Positions 54,175 to 62,968 of a stretch of DNA of 64,000 bases are shown piece by piece. The position numbers and the translations under genes are program-made. The DNA comes from UBA1422 sp041752735 (GTDB lineage: Bacteria > Bacillota > Clostridia > Peptostreptococcales > Anaerovoracaceae). The notes beneath the pieces are model-generated. The model saw only the letters and a list, made by a program, of their open reading frames with translations. It had not been told where the DNA came from and did not search any database. Positions within the stretch are counted from its first letter, which is position 1. Every line of letters begins with the position of its first letter. The stretch covers positions 1 to 64,000 of the forward strand of contig JBGSVW010000029.1 in the NCBI GenBank assembly GCA_041752735.1, written 5' to 3'.

Positions 54175-54852
54175 ATGAAAAAGTATTTTACAAAAGAAGA
54201 TGGTCAAGGGCTAGTTGAATACGCCCTGATTATTGGCCTGATTTCTATTGTTTCGGTTGCTTCGTTGGGATTGCTCTCTAGCGGATTGGGAGACAAGTAC
54301 GATGCTTTTGCCAATGTGCTGGAGATAGAACAATTAGAGGACGGTTCCTACTTGATTACAACAGAAGACGGGGTATATATCAAAGATAAACTAGGCAGAA
54401 TGACGGGCCCATATAGTGGTGAAGAGACGGATATCAGAATCCCGACCTCGTTGAACGGATTTGCACTCAAAGAAATATATCAGGATGTTTTTAAAGGGAA
54501 AAGCCTGACTCAGGTTATTTTTGATGCGGGAAGTGGCCTGGTACGAATTCATGCCAGAGCTTTCCAAAACAACGAGTTAAGTTCTGTTGCGTTACCAGAA
54601 GGACTGCAAAGAATTGATCTTTGGGCATTTAAGGACAATAATTTGACAGAAATCACTTTGCCAACAAGTGTGAACACCATTGAACAAAAGGCCTTTGACG
54701 GCAACGACATCAAGAGAATTACCATTGGTGAAAATGTATCAAGCATTGGTACTAATGCCTTTTCCAACAATACAGAAGGGTTCAAAGCAGCCTATACGTC
54801 GGGTGGAGCAGGAACCTATGTATATTTAAATGGAGACTGGGTGAAACAATAA
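54175..54852 (+). CDS. Flp-type pilin fused to BspA-like leucine-rich repeats
   Basis: 225 residues from the ATG at 54175 after GGAGGAGGAG. The N-terminus KKYFTKEDG|QGLVEYALIIG is a class IVb (Flp/Fap) prepilin signal: Gly before the cleavage site, Glu and Tyr at +5/+6, then a hydrophobic helix to about residue 38. Instead of stopping at 50-60 residues as Flp pilins do, it continues with about 170 residues of BspA-type LRR_5 repeats (IHARAFQNNELSSVALPEGL and similar). It is probably a minor or tip pilin, or a pseudopilin-anchored adhesin, and is controlled by the c-di-GMP riboswitch upstream. No pilus assembly genes are in the window. Confidence 0.85.
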   Translation: MKKYFTKEDGQGLVEYALIIGLISIVSVASLGLLSSGLGDKYDAFANVLEIEQLEDGSYLITTEDGVYIKDKLGRMTGPYSGEETDIRIPTSLNGFALKEIYQDVFKGKSLTQVIFDAGSGLVRIHARAFQNNELSSVALPEGLQRIDLWAFKDNNLTEITLPTSVNTIEQKAFDGNDIKRITIGENVSSIGTNAFSNNTEGFKAAYTSGGAGTYVYLNGDWVKQ

Positions 54853-54901
54853 CTTGTCAAATGAATGAGATAGTGAAACCCGTTAGTTCTTACAAAATAA
54901 T

Positions 54902-54940
54902 AAAACCCAGTGAGATTCGATGATGTCTCAATGGGTTTTT
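54902..54940 (+). terminator. Rho-independent terminator
   Basis: AAAACCCA pairs with TGGGTTTT, with an inner TGAGA/TCTCA pairing, followed by T-rich sequence. It ends the pilin-like gene; the TetR gene converges on it. Confidence 0.9.
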
Positions 54941-54969
54941 GTTTTTCACAAGTTGTGGCAACCGGTCAG

Positions 54970-55539
54970 CTATTCTGTAAGATTTGGTTGCATGAGATTA
55001 TAAAGGGCTTCCCGGAAAGTCTCTGTCAGGTCAAATCCGCCATCATCGTTGCACCATGAAACTACCAAACCAAGAAGGATTCTGGTCATGAGAAAATTTA
55101 ATTCCTCAGCAGTAAGCTTGGTGACAATTACACCTGATTCGATGCAGTTGTTGATCAAGGGAACGCACCAGGTGTTGGTCAATACATAATTCTTGACGAT
55201 GGTTTCACGATCATCCAGGCTGGCCTTCATTAGTGCCCGAGTAATCGCAACACCTTCTTCTACCATCAGGCTGATGTGGGCTTCCAAAAGGCACCATAGC
55301 TTTTCCCAATCCCCGCTGAACGATAATATGTGGGCAAAAAAGTCCTCTCTGGAGGGAATGGCTTCGGCAAAGTAGGAACAAAGGAGATCTTCTTTGTTGG
55401 GGAAATGATAATAAAATGCATTCCGGGTCACGCCTGCTGCTTTGCAGATATCATGAACCGTAACATTTGGAAATCCCTTGGCACGGAATAAATCCATTCC
55501 GGCCTCTATCAATTGTGCTCTGCTGTTGTTTTTTTCCAC
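54970..55539 (-). CDS. TetR-family regulator of the AOR operon
   Basis: 189 residues from a GTG with AAAGGGA upstream. The N-terminal helix-turn-helix is clear (FPNVTVHDICKAAGVTRNAF, then YYHFPNKEDLL), followed by a helical ligand domain. It is divergent from the membrane protein/DUF362/AOR operon, with an inverted repeat in the shared promoter region, so it is the likely local repressor. The ligand is unknown and could be an aldehyde or carboxylate. Confidence 0.85.
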   Translation of the reverse strand: MEKNNSRAQLIEAGMDLFRAKGFPNVTVHDICKAAGVTRNAFYYHFPNKEDLLCSYFAEAIPSREDFFAHILSFSGDWEKLWCLLEAHISLMVEEGVAITRALMKASLDDRETIVKNYVLTNTWCVPLINNCIESGVIVTKLTAEELNFLMTRILLGLVVSWCNDDGGFDLTETFREALYNLMQPNLTE

Positions 55540-55586
55540 TTTGTTTCCCTTTCAACTGGTGTTCATTGTATCAGAAGAAAACTAGT

Positions 55587-55644
55587 TTGACAACTGTATG
55601 GTCAATGAAACAGGATTGACAAATTGTAATACATATGAAATAAT
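55587..55644 (+). promoter_or_regulatory. Promoter and candidate TetR operator of the AOR operon
   Basis: TTGACA (55616-55621), a 17-bp spacer and AATAAT (55639-55644) form a good promoter. An inverted repeat TTGAC-N9-GTCAA (55587-55605) lies just upstream and could bind the divergent TetR protein. Confidence 0.6.
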
Positions 55645-55681
55645 TAAGCATACACTTGTATTGTAAAAAGGAGGCCCAAAA

Positions 55682-55990
55682 ATGAAACAGTTGATTCAAT
55701 ATTTCATCGCGGTTATCCTATGGATTGTCGCAATCATCCTATGGGCGGCTGGAGTTACATTCTGGCTTTTCGGTGCACTTCTGATTCTGCATTTTGTCGA
55801 GTTGCTTGTCATCGGTTATCGGACTGGCAGACAATTCGGCGTATCGGTCATCCGCTCGATTTTATTCTGCATGCTTTTCGGATACCTTTGGTGGCTTCCC
55901 ATACGAAGGAAAATGAAAGAAGATGAGCTATCTGAAGCTGATTTTATCGAAGATGGTTTGGAACCTTGGAGAGAGAAGGTGATGTCATGA
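55682..55990 (+). CDS. Small membrane protein of the AOR operon
   Basis: 102 residues, not recognised. Two long hydrophobic stretches (about 8-48, perhaps a hairpin, and 58-74) are followed by an acidic tail (EDELSEADFIEDG). AAAAAGGAGG precedes the ATG. It overlaps the DUF362 gene (ATGA), so it is probably translated with it and may tether the redox complex to the membrane. No metal ligands are visible. Confidence 0.65.
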   Translation: MKQLIQYFIAVILWIVAIILWAAGVTFWLFGALLILHFVELLVIGYRTGRQFGVSVIRSILFCMLFGYLWWLPIRRKMKEDELSEADFIEDGLEPWREKVMS

Positions 55991-57645
55991 ACAGTGCTGT
56001 TGTCATTACTGATGCACCGCGCATCAATTATATGCATAATTTCGTAATTCTACCTTATTATTATGGAACTGAAAAATATTTCAATCGACCTGACGTGAAG
56101 GCAATCCGTGAAACGGTTCAAAAAAACCTGGACAACTTGGACAGGCATACAGGATGGAAAGATGTTTTTCGTGGCCGGAAAGTTTTAATTAAGCCAAATC
56201 TTGTTGCCGTTATGCACAAAAGTGGCAACCGGCTTGATGACGTGCCTCAATCTACCGATCCGCGGGTTTTCGAAGCAATCGTCTCGGTTCTCTCTGACCT
56301 GGACTGCAAAATAACCATCGTGGAAGGCACCGGGAAAGGAATATCTACAACCCAACTATTCTATGATGTTGGGCTTGATAAAGTGGCGAAGTTATACGGA
56401 TGTGATATGATAGCTGTGGAAGAACAACCCATCGATCACTACTATGTTCCTAAAGCAGAAGTCCAAAAGGATGTTTATATTCCCAGAATTTTTTCTGAGG
56501 TTGTCAGGGGCGAGGCCCTGTATGTCTCAGTACCCAAAATGAAGACAAACTTATATACAGGAGTGACCCTCGGTTTCAAGAATGCTATGGGTACCTTGTC
56601 CGGCAATATGCGGTATCGAAACCATAGCTGGCAGATTGAGAAAAAACTGGTTGATCTGCTATATCTGTTCAAACCCAATCTGACAGTGATAGACGGGATT
56701 ATCGGGGGAGAAGGCGGCACACCTGCTCCGGTGGATCCGGTGAAAGTCGGAATGATAGTTTCCGGCACCAACAGTGTGGAAGTGGATCGGGTTACTACTC
56801 GAATTATGGGAATAGATCCAAACGAGCTGGAGTTGACCAAGGAAGCAGAGAAGAGAGGGTTTGGAGACCCGAATACTGAGATTTTCGGTACAGAGCGAGT
56901 TGTGCCATTCAGACGAGCGGAAAGCTCTTTTCTTACTCCTCGATTCCGAAAGAATTGGCCTGGCGTCAGACTGTTTGTCGGCTATACCAATAGCCGTACC
57001 CCGGTGGTTACTGACATAAATAATGTGACCCCGGAAATGGTTTATCAACTGGAAGGGTCCTGCAGAGGTGGTTGTATGGCAACCATGTCCATGTACATGG
57101 AGATGCTTGTGCAAGGCAAGAAACAGTTTGATCGAAGCCCTATTCGCTTCGCCGCAATCATTGGTGACGGATGCGAAGTGGACGGGAAGCGGTATTGGTT
57201 TGATCCTGATGGGAAACCTTATGACTTGGAAGCCCTTGGAGAACTAAAAAAAGAATACAAAAACGTCATCGGTTGTGGTGCTTGCATGAAAACCGCTGAA
57301 GAGGCTTGTACTGCTAGAGCAACGGGTTGCGGCAACGTGGGCGAGTTTGTTCCATTGATGCAAAAGGCAAGTGGGAAGATGGTTCCCATGCTTTCCCCTG
57401 ACAATGAAAGCATTGGAGGTCTTTTGGCAGGTATGGTGAAGAAGTATTTTGTAGTTCGCAAGGTATTGAAAGCAGGCGAAATGGTTGAAATTCCATTCGA
57501 TGCTTGGGATGACCATATTTTCCCGATTCCTGAGCTGTCGGAAGCAGACCAGGCGAAAGATTGGATTTCTGTACCCATGGAAAAACAGACCCCTGAACAA
57601 ATACGAGAGAATCTAAAAGCATATAAGATGATTCAGGCCGGATAA
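55987..57645 (+). CDS. DUF362 protein with Cys-rich C-terminus
   Basis: 552 residues. The DUF362 core lies at about 55-290 (VLIKPNLVAVMHKSGNRLDD, VSVPKMKTNLYTGVTLGFKN, VIDGIIGGEGGTPA in separate segments). The C-terminal 200 residues hold clustered cysteines (GSCRGGCMA; GDGCEVDG; GCGACMKTAEEACTARATGC) that could bind an iron-sulfur cluster, though not in ferredoxin spacing. The ATG at 55987 overlaps the previous stop. DUF362 has no settled role; here its position before AOR and ferredoxin suggests electron transfer or AOR maturation. Confidence 0.8.
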   Translation: MNSAVVITDAPRINYMHNFVILPYYYGTEKYFNRPDVKAIRETVQKNLDNLDRHTGWKDVFRGRKVLIKPNLVAVMHKSGNRLDDVPQSTDPRVFEAIVSVLSDLDCKITIVEGTGKGISTTQLFYDVGLDKVAKLYGCDMIAVEEQPIDHYYVPKAEVQKDVYIPRIFSEVVRGEALYVSVPKMKTNLYTGVTLGFKNAMGTLSGNMRYRNHSWQIEKKLVDLLYLFKPNLTVIDGIIGGEGGTPAPVDPVKVGMIVSGTNSVEVDRVTTRIMGIDPNELELTKEAEKRGFGDPNTEIFGTERVVPFRRAESSFLTPRFRKNWPGVRLFVGYTNSRTPVVTDINNVTPEMVYQLEGSCRGGCMATMSMYMEMLVQGKKQFDRSPIRFAAIIGDGCEVDGKRYWFDPDGKPYDLEALGELKKEYKNVIGCGACMKTAEEACTARATGCGNVGEFVPLMQKASGKMVPMLSPDNESIGGLLAGMVKKYFVVRKVLKAGEMVEIPFDAWDDHIFPIPELSEADQAKDWISVPMEKQTPEQIRENLKAYKMIQAG

Positions 57646-57657
57646 GGAGGTACAAGA

Positions 57658-59646
57658 ATGGAAAGTTGTATGGGCTATATTTTGGAAGTAGACTTATCCA
57701 ATGGCAATATAGTCAAGACCAAAGTGCCGGATGAAGTATATCATGACGTCTTATCCGGGAAAGGTCTTGGGGCTTGGTACCTTCTAAAGAACATCCCTAA
57801 AGATGCGGACCCTTTGGGACCTGATAATATTCTTGGGATAATCAGCGGTGCCCTTACTGGGACCGGCGCGCTGTTTTGTGGCAGATGGATGGCTGTGGCC
57901 AAATCTCCATTGACCGGCGGCTGGGGTGATGCCAATTGCGGTGGTATTTTTTCACCTGCCATCAAACAATGTGGGGTGGATGCCATCTTCTTTAAAGGCA
58001 TCAGTGAAAAACCGGTTTATCTTTATATGGATAACAAAAATTGGGAACTTCGTAATGCAGAACCTTACTGGGGTTTGGATGCGACAGAGGCAGAAGAACG
58101 ACTGATCAAAGATAATACGATAATGAAAAAACCCAGAGTGGCAGTCATTGGACAAGCAGGGGAAAACCGTTCTTGCATTTCCGGAATCTGCAATGAAGGG
58201 GGTAGAATAGCTGCAAGGTCGGGATTGGGTGCCGTTATGGGGAGCAAACGCCTAAAAGCGATTGTGCTGGCAGGGAATAAGACAATCGGCTGTGCGGAAC
58301 CGGACACAATGAAGAAAATAAGCAAAGAATGTGGCACCAAAGTAAAAAAAGCTGATTTCCCTAACCTAATTAAAGGCGGTCATTTGGCTCTTGGGGGTAA
58401 ACTGCTAGGCAAATTTGCCATGACGATGCCCATGGATGGAGCATCGACTTTGCCTCTTTTCAAAATATGGGGAACCGCTGCAAATACTGGATTGGCAATC
58501 GAAAGTGGTGATGGACCAATACTCAATTGGGCCGGAGGGCCCAAAGACATACCTGGTGCGGTCAAAGAATACAACCCAGAAAAAGTGAAAAAAATCGAAA
58601 CCGCCAAATACCACTGCTATTCTTGTCCCCTTGGTTGTGGGGGTATTGTGAATGTCAGCGATAAAAACGAGGGCGAATTCCAGCACACCCACAAACCTGA
58701 ATATGAAACGATACAGGCCTTTGGCCCTCTTTTGGGAGTGAGTAATTTCAACTCAATTTTTTATATCAATGAAATTTTAAACCGTGCTGGCATGGATAGC
58801 ATCTCCGCTGGTGGGACGGTTGCTTTCGCTATTGAATGTTATGAAAACGGAATTCTAACGAAAGAGGATACCAACGGACTTGAACTTCGTTGGGGAAACC
58901 ATGAAGCCGTAATTTCTCTGGTTAAGTTGATGATAAGTAGAACGGGTATCGGCGATGTACTGGCTGATGGAGTCAAAAGAGCATCGGAAAAAATCGGAAA
59001 AGGATCTGAACGATATGCAATGCACGTAGGAGGCAGTGAGCCTGGGATGCACGACACACGTTGTGATATTCCACTGGTTGTACATTATACGGCAGAGCCT
59101 GCCCCAGGGAAGCATACCATAGGAATGGGACAAATGTATGGATTGATGTCTTTATGGGATATATGCACTTGGGCACCGCCATTAAAAACCCACAAGAAAA
59201 GGCTTGATTTAGTAGCCTCGGAAGAAATCGCACTGAGCACAATGGCCAACGCTTGTTTTACCATGTTGGTTGATGGAGCAGGAGGATGTTATTACGCAGA
59301 AATGATGGGTGTGCATCATTGGAAATTGATCGAATATCTCAACGCCGCCAGTGGCTGGAATCGCACCGGTGACGACTATATGGAGATTGGCAGGCGAATA
59401 CAAACCATGCGGCAAATGTTTAATATCAAGCATGGGATCAAGCCTGTCGATGTGAAGCTCCCTAACCGTATGCTAGGGAAGCCACCGTTGAAAAACGGAC
59501 CACTAAAAGGGATAATGATTCCGGAATCGGAAGAGCAAATCCGAATGCATTGGGATAAATTCGGCTGGGACAAAAACACAGGAGCGCCGCTAGTACATTC
59601 CATTGAATCGCTGGGCATCAACCGTTTGTTGGAATTGGAGGTGTGA
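57658..59646 (+). CDS. Tungsten/molybdenum aldehyde:ferredoxin oxidoreductase
   Basis: 662 residues. N-terminal GKGLGAWYLLKN and the cofactor-binding CGRWMAVAKSPLTGGWGDANCGG are AOR-family motifs. CYSCPLGCGG (near residue 319) provides three Cys of the [4Fe-4S] site, with ANACFTM a candidate fourth. The C-terminal half has DGVKRASEKIG. The family oxidises aldehydes to acids, or reduces acids, with ferredoxin. GGAGG precedes the ATG. The gene is followed at once by a ferredoxin and a MoaD-like gene, the usual partners. Confidence 0.92.
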   Translation: MESCMGYILEVDLSNGNIVKTKVPDEVYHDVLSGKGLGAWYLLKNIPKDADPLGPDNILGIISGALTGTGALFCGRWMAVAKSPLTGGWGDANCGGIFSPAIKQCGVDAIFFKGISEKPVYLYMDNKNWELRNAEPYWGLDATEAEERLIKDNTIMKKPRVAVIGQAGENRSCISGICNEGGRIAARSGLGAVMGSKRLKAIVLAGNKTIGCAEPDTMKKISKECGTKVKKADFPNLIKGGHLALGGKLLGKFAMTMPMDGASTLPLFKIWGTAANTGLAIESGDGPILNWAGGPKDIPGAVKEYNPEKVKKIETAKYHCYSCPLGCGGIVNVSDKNEGEFQHTHKPEYETIQAFGPLLGVSNFNSIFYINEILNRAGMDSISAGGTVAFAIECYENGILTKEDTNGLELRWGNHEAVISLVKLMISRTGIGDVLADGVKRASEKIGKGSERYAMHVGGSEPGMHDTRCDIPLVVHYTAEPAPGKHTIGMGQMYGLMSLWDICTWAPPLKTHKKRLDLVASEEIALSTMANACFTMLVDGAGGCYYAEMMGVHHWKLIEYLNAASGWNRTGDDYMEIGRRIQTMRQMFNIKHGIKPVDVKLPNRMLGKPPLKNGPLKGIMIPESEEQIRMHWDKFGWDKNTGAPLVHSIESLGINRLLELEV

Positions 59647-59648
59647 AC

Positions 59649-59864
59649 ATGGCAAAGCAGAACCCAAAATTTCTATTTGATCACTGCATTAGCTGTAGCA
59701 TTTGCGTGCAAGCATGCCCGGTGAGCTGCATCGATTTGAGTGTCAACGGAGTGGACAAATTTCACAACCTCTACCCTAAAATTGATGAAAGCAAGTGTAC
59801 TGGGTGCGCCATTTGCGCAAAGAATTGCCCCATGGAGGCTATTGTTATGGAGGCCACTTTGTAA
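59649..59864 (+). CDS. 2[4Fe-4S] ferredoxin
   Basis: 71 residues with two full motifs, CISCSICVQACP and CTGCAICAKNCP. It is the likely electron partner or small subunit of the AOR. The ATG at 59649 follows GGAGGTG; an in-frame GTG six bases upstream overlaps the AOR stop. Its own stop overlaps the start of the next gene (TAATG). Confidence 0.92.
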   Translation: MAKQNPKFLFDHCISCSICVQACPVSCIDLSVNGVDKFHNLYPKIDESKCTGCAICAKNCPMEAIVMEATL

Positions 59865-60109
59865 TGCGTATAAAGGTTTTTGATCCCTTTGGATTGTGCA
59901 AGGCAAAAGTAGATGAGAGAGGTTGGATTGAAGTGGTGGAAGGAACTACATTAGGCGAAGCCGTCAAATGGTTAGGTCTTTCTATAGTCGTATCTAAAAT
60001 ATTGATGGTCAGACTGAATGGTGAGAAGCAACCATTTGATACTACGCTAAAGGATGGGGATGTTATCGGATATTTCTCCTTGGTTTCCGGTGGATTATTC
60101 CAACCATGA
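59864..60109 (+). CDS. MoaD/ThiS-like protein with tailed GG motif
   Basis: 81 residues of ubiquitin-like beta-grasp fold (IKVFDPFG, LGEAVKWLG, VRLNGE, LKDGDVIGYFSLVSGG). MoaD-type proteins carry sulfur on a C-terminal Gly-Gly for molybdopterin synthesis and often accompany AOR genes. Here four residues (LFQP) follow the GG, so thiocarboxylate formation would need processing, or the protein works in another way. The ATG at 59864 overlaps the ferredoxin stop and has GGAGG ten bases upstream. Confidence 0.82.
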   Translation: MRIKVFDPFGLCKAKVDERGWIEVVEGTTLGEAVKWLGLSIVVSKILMVRLNGEKQPFDTTLKDGDVIGYFSLVSGGLFQP

Positions 60110-60138
60110 ATGGATTGACAAGTGAATAAGTAAATATA

Positions 60139-60173
60139 ATGCCGGTTGGTCATAGTATCTGTCGGCATTTTTT
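60139..60173 (+). terminator. Terminator of the AOR operon
   Basis: AATGCCG pairs with CGGCATT around a 17-base loop and is followed by TTTT. Confidence 0.85.
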
Positions 60174-60207
60174 ATTCTCTGTCTTCTGGGTAAATTGGGA
60201 AAAACTA

Positions 60208-60236
60208 TTGAAATGAGGTTTTTCTTGATGTATAAT
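60208..60236 (+). promoter_or_regulatory. Promoter of perR-katG
   Basis: TTGAAA (60208-60213), a 17-bp spacer and a perfect TATAAT (60231-60236). Confidence 0.85.
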
Positions 60237-60238
60237 TT

Positions 60239-60255
60239 ATTGTAATCATTACAAT
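60239..60255. promoter_or_regulatory. Per/Fur box
   Basis: ATTGTAAT-C-ATTACAAT is a perfect 8-1-8 palindrome of the Fur-superfamily type, three bases after the -10 box, where bound PerR would block transcription of its own operon. Confidence 0.88.
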
Positions 60256-60307
60256 TTTAGAATTAATACAAATTCAGACAATTTCACAATCGATCGGGGG
60301 TAAGCCC

Positions 60308-60736
60308 ATGGAATCATCATTTTTGGAAGTACAAGAAGCATTAAAGAGTAGTAATATTCAGCTAACCCATCAGAGATTGAGGGTGCTTGAATATCTAAAA
60401 CGGAATCGCAGTCACCCAACAGTAGACTCAATTTACAAAGATCTTCATATGGAAATACCTACCTTATCCAAAACGACAGTGTATAATACGTTGCGAATTT
60501 TGGAAGAAGCGGGATTGGTTCGCGTACTAACAATTGAGGATAATGAGACCAGATATGACATTCAGGCGGATGACCATGGACATTTTAAATGTGAATCATG
60601 TGGCACGATATATAATTTTAAAGTTGATTTCAATCAATTAAAAAGCGAAGATCTGGAACAATTCAAAGTAAATGACAAGAACGTATATTTTCAAGGAATC
60701 TGTCCTAAATGTATTTCAGAAGGAACAAATGAATAA
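60308..60736 (+). CDS. perR: PerR-type Fur-family regulator
   Basis: 142 residues: winged helix (LTHQRLRVLEYLKRNRSHPT, LSKTTVYNTLRILEEAGLV), a TRYD...DDHGHFKCESCG region with the regulatory His/Asp ligands, and two CxxC pairs (CESC, CPKC) for structural zinc. PerR senses peroxide by metal-catalysed histidine oxidation and releases its target genes. The katG gene 24 bp downstream and the Per box upstream support this identity over Fur or Zur. Confidence 0.88.
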   Translation: MESSFLEVQEALKSSNIQLTHQRLRVLEYLKRNRSHPTVDSIYKDLHMEIPTLSKTTVYNTLRILEEAGLVRVLTIEDNETRYDIQADDHGHFKCESCGTIYNFKVDFNQLKSEDLEQFKVNDKNVYFQGICPKCISEGTNE

Positions 60737-60760
60737 AACTAAGAGAAGGAGGATAAGAAG

Positions 60761-62968
60761 ATGGAAGAAAGAAAATGTCCTATCACTGGACATACAAGCA
60801 AACCCGTTGCAGGTGGTGGCACTTCGAACAAAGACTGGTGGCCCAATCAGTTGAACTTAAAAATGCTTCACCAAAATGCACCGCTTAGTAACCCTATGGC
60901 TTCTGATTTCAACTATGCGAAAGAGTTCGAAAAATTGGATTATATTGCACTTAAAAAAGATTTACATGATTTGATGACGGATTCCCAGGAATGGTGGCCT
61001 GCAGATTATGGACACTACGGACCACTTTTTATCCGAATGGCATGGCATAGTGCAGGAACGTATCGGATGGGGGATGGACGTGGAGGCGCATCTGACGGCA
61101 CTCAACGATTTGCACCTTTGAATAGCTGGCCGGATAATGTGAATCTGGATAAGGCACGACGTTTGCTGTGGCCTATCAAGCAAAAGTATGGAAAGAAAAT
61201 TTCCTGGGCTGATTTGATGATTTTAGCCGGAAATTGCGCACTGGAGTCCATGGGATTTAAGACCTTTGGATTTGGCGGTGGCCGGGAAGATGTTTGGGAA
61301 CCCCAGGAAGACGTATATTGGGGGGCAGAAAGCGAATGGTTAGGTGACAAGCGCTATGCCGAAGGCCGAAAGCTGGAAAATCCGCTGGCAGCAGTTCAGA
61401 TGGGATTGATTTACGTAAATCCTGAAGGCCCCAATGGGCAACCCACTGCAGTAGGTTCAGGGCGTGATGTTCGGGAAACATTTGCCCGCATGGCAATGAA
61501 TGATGATGAAACTGTAGCCCTCGTTGCTGGTGGGCACACTTTCGGGAAATGCCATGGTGCTGCTTCGGCTACACACGTGGGTCCGGAGCCTGAAGCAGCC
61601 GGTTTGGAAGAACAAGGATTAGGGTGGAAAAGTAGTTATGGCACGGGTAAAGGCGGTGACACCATAAGTAGCGGCATTGAAGGCGCATGGAAACCTATGC
61701 CCACAAAATGGGATATGGGGTACTTGAATACCTTGTTCAGATATGATTGGGATTTGGTGAAAAGCCCTGCAGGAGCCTTCCAATGGATTCCCACTGATCC
61801 CGCCGCTGCAACCACTGTTGAGGATGCCCATGACCCGAGCAAGAGACATGCACCCATGATGACAACCGCAGATCTATCCCTTCGAATGGATCCAATTTAT
61901 GGACCAATCGCGTTGCGATACCGGGATCATCCAGACGAATTTGCAGAAGCATTTGCACGGGCTTGGTTTAAACTAACCCACAGAGATATGGGCCCGAAGA
62001 TCCGATATCTGGGACCGGAAGTGCCCGCTGAGGATCTAATATGGCAGGATCCATTGCCTAATATTGACCATGACTTGATAGATGAAAGAGATGTCGAAGA
62101 ATTGAAAGAAAAAATCATGACGTCTGGTTTGACAATTTCGCAATTGGTTAGTATTGCGTGGGCCTCAGCATCCACATTCCGTGGCTCCGATAAGCGGGGT
62201 GGCGCAAACGGCGGAAGAATTCGACTGGAACCACAGAAAAATTGGGAGGTCAATCAACCGGAATTGCTGGAAAAGGTTCTGCAGTCATTGGAAAAAATAC
62301 AGCAAGAATTCAATCAGAAAAAAAATGGAAATAAAAAGGTTTCCATGTCAGATTTGATTGTCCTGGGGGGATGTGCTGCAATCGAAAAAGCAGCTGCTAA
62401 TGCCGGTCGCCAGCTTATGGTTCCCTTTACACCTGGTCGAACTGATGCAACACCGGAAATGACTGATGCTGTATCGTTCACAGTACTGGAGCCCAAAGCA
62501 GATGGCTTCCGAAACTATATGAAAGCACAATATGACGTAGCAGCTGAAGAAATGCTAATTGACCGTGCACAATTACTAACTTTAACAGCCCCTGAGATGA
62601 CAGTTCTTTTAGGAGGCTTGCGTGTGTTGAATGCAAATTACGGTCAATCACCTCACGGGGTTTTCACAAAAAAACCGGAAACGCTGACCAACGATTTCTT
62701 TGTGAATTTGTTGGACATGAACACTGCATGGAAACCCATGGATGAATCATCACAAGTCTTTGAGGGGCGGAATCGCAAGACTGGAAAACTTCTGTGGACC
62801 GGAACAAGAGTAGACTTGATCTTTGGATCCAATGCACAGCTTAGGGCGATCTTGGAAGTTTATGCAAGTCATGATGTCGGGACCAAGTTTACGGATGATT
62901 TCGTAGCGGCCTGGAATAAGGTGATGAATGCAGACCGTTTTGACCTTAAGAGTAAGGTGACTGAATGA
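60761..62968 (+). CDS. katG: Catalase-peroxidase
   Basis: 735 residues, both halves of the duplicated peroxidase fold present. RMAWHSAGTYRMGDGRGG holds the distal Arg, Trp and His. IYVNPEGPNG and RETFARMAMNDDE supply the Tyr and Met of the family's covalent Met-Tyr-Trp adduct. AGGHTFGKCHG has the proximal heme ligand. It removes hydrogen peroxide. AGAAGGAGGA precedes the ATG. It overlaps the DUF454 gene by four bases. KatG is not usual in Clostridia and may have been acquired. Confidence 0.95.
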   Translation: MEERKCPITGHTSKPVAGGGTSNKDWWPNQLNLKMLHQNAPLSNPMASDFNYAKEFEKLDYIALKKDLHDLMTDSQEWWPADYGHYGPLFIRMAWHSAGTYRMGDGRGGASDGTQRFAPLNSWPDNVNLDKARRLLWPIKQKYGKKISWADLMILAGNCALESMGFKTFGFGGGREDVWEPQEDVYWGAESEWLGDKRYAEGRKLENPLAAVQMGLIYVNPEGPNGQPTAVGSGRDVRETFARMAMNDDETVALVAGGHTFGKCHGAASATHVGPEPEAAGLEEQGLGWKSSYGTGKGGDTISSGIEGAWKPMPTKWDMGYLNTLFRYDWDLVKSPAGAFQWIPTDPAAATTVEDAHDPSKRHAPMMTTADLSLRMDPIYGPIALRYRDHPDEFAEAFARAWFKLTHRDMGPKIRYLGPEVPAEDLIWQDPLPNIDHDLIDERDVEELKEKIMTSGLTISQLVSIAWASASTFRGSDKRGGANGGRIRLEPQKNWEVNQPELLEKVLQSLEKIQQEFNQKKNGNKKVSMSDLIVLGGCAAIEKAAANAGRQLMVPFTPGRTDATPEMTDAVSFTVLEPKADGFRNYMKAQYDVAAEEMLIDRAQLLTLTAPEMTVLLGGLRVLNANYGQSPHGVFTKKPETLTNDFFVNLLDMNTAWKPMDESSQVFEGRNRKTGKLLWTGTRVDLIFGSNAQLRAILEVYASHDVGTKFTDDFVAAWNKVMNADRFDLKSKVTE

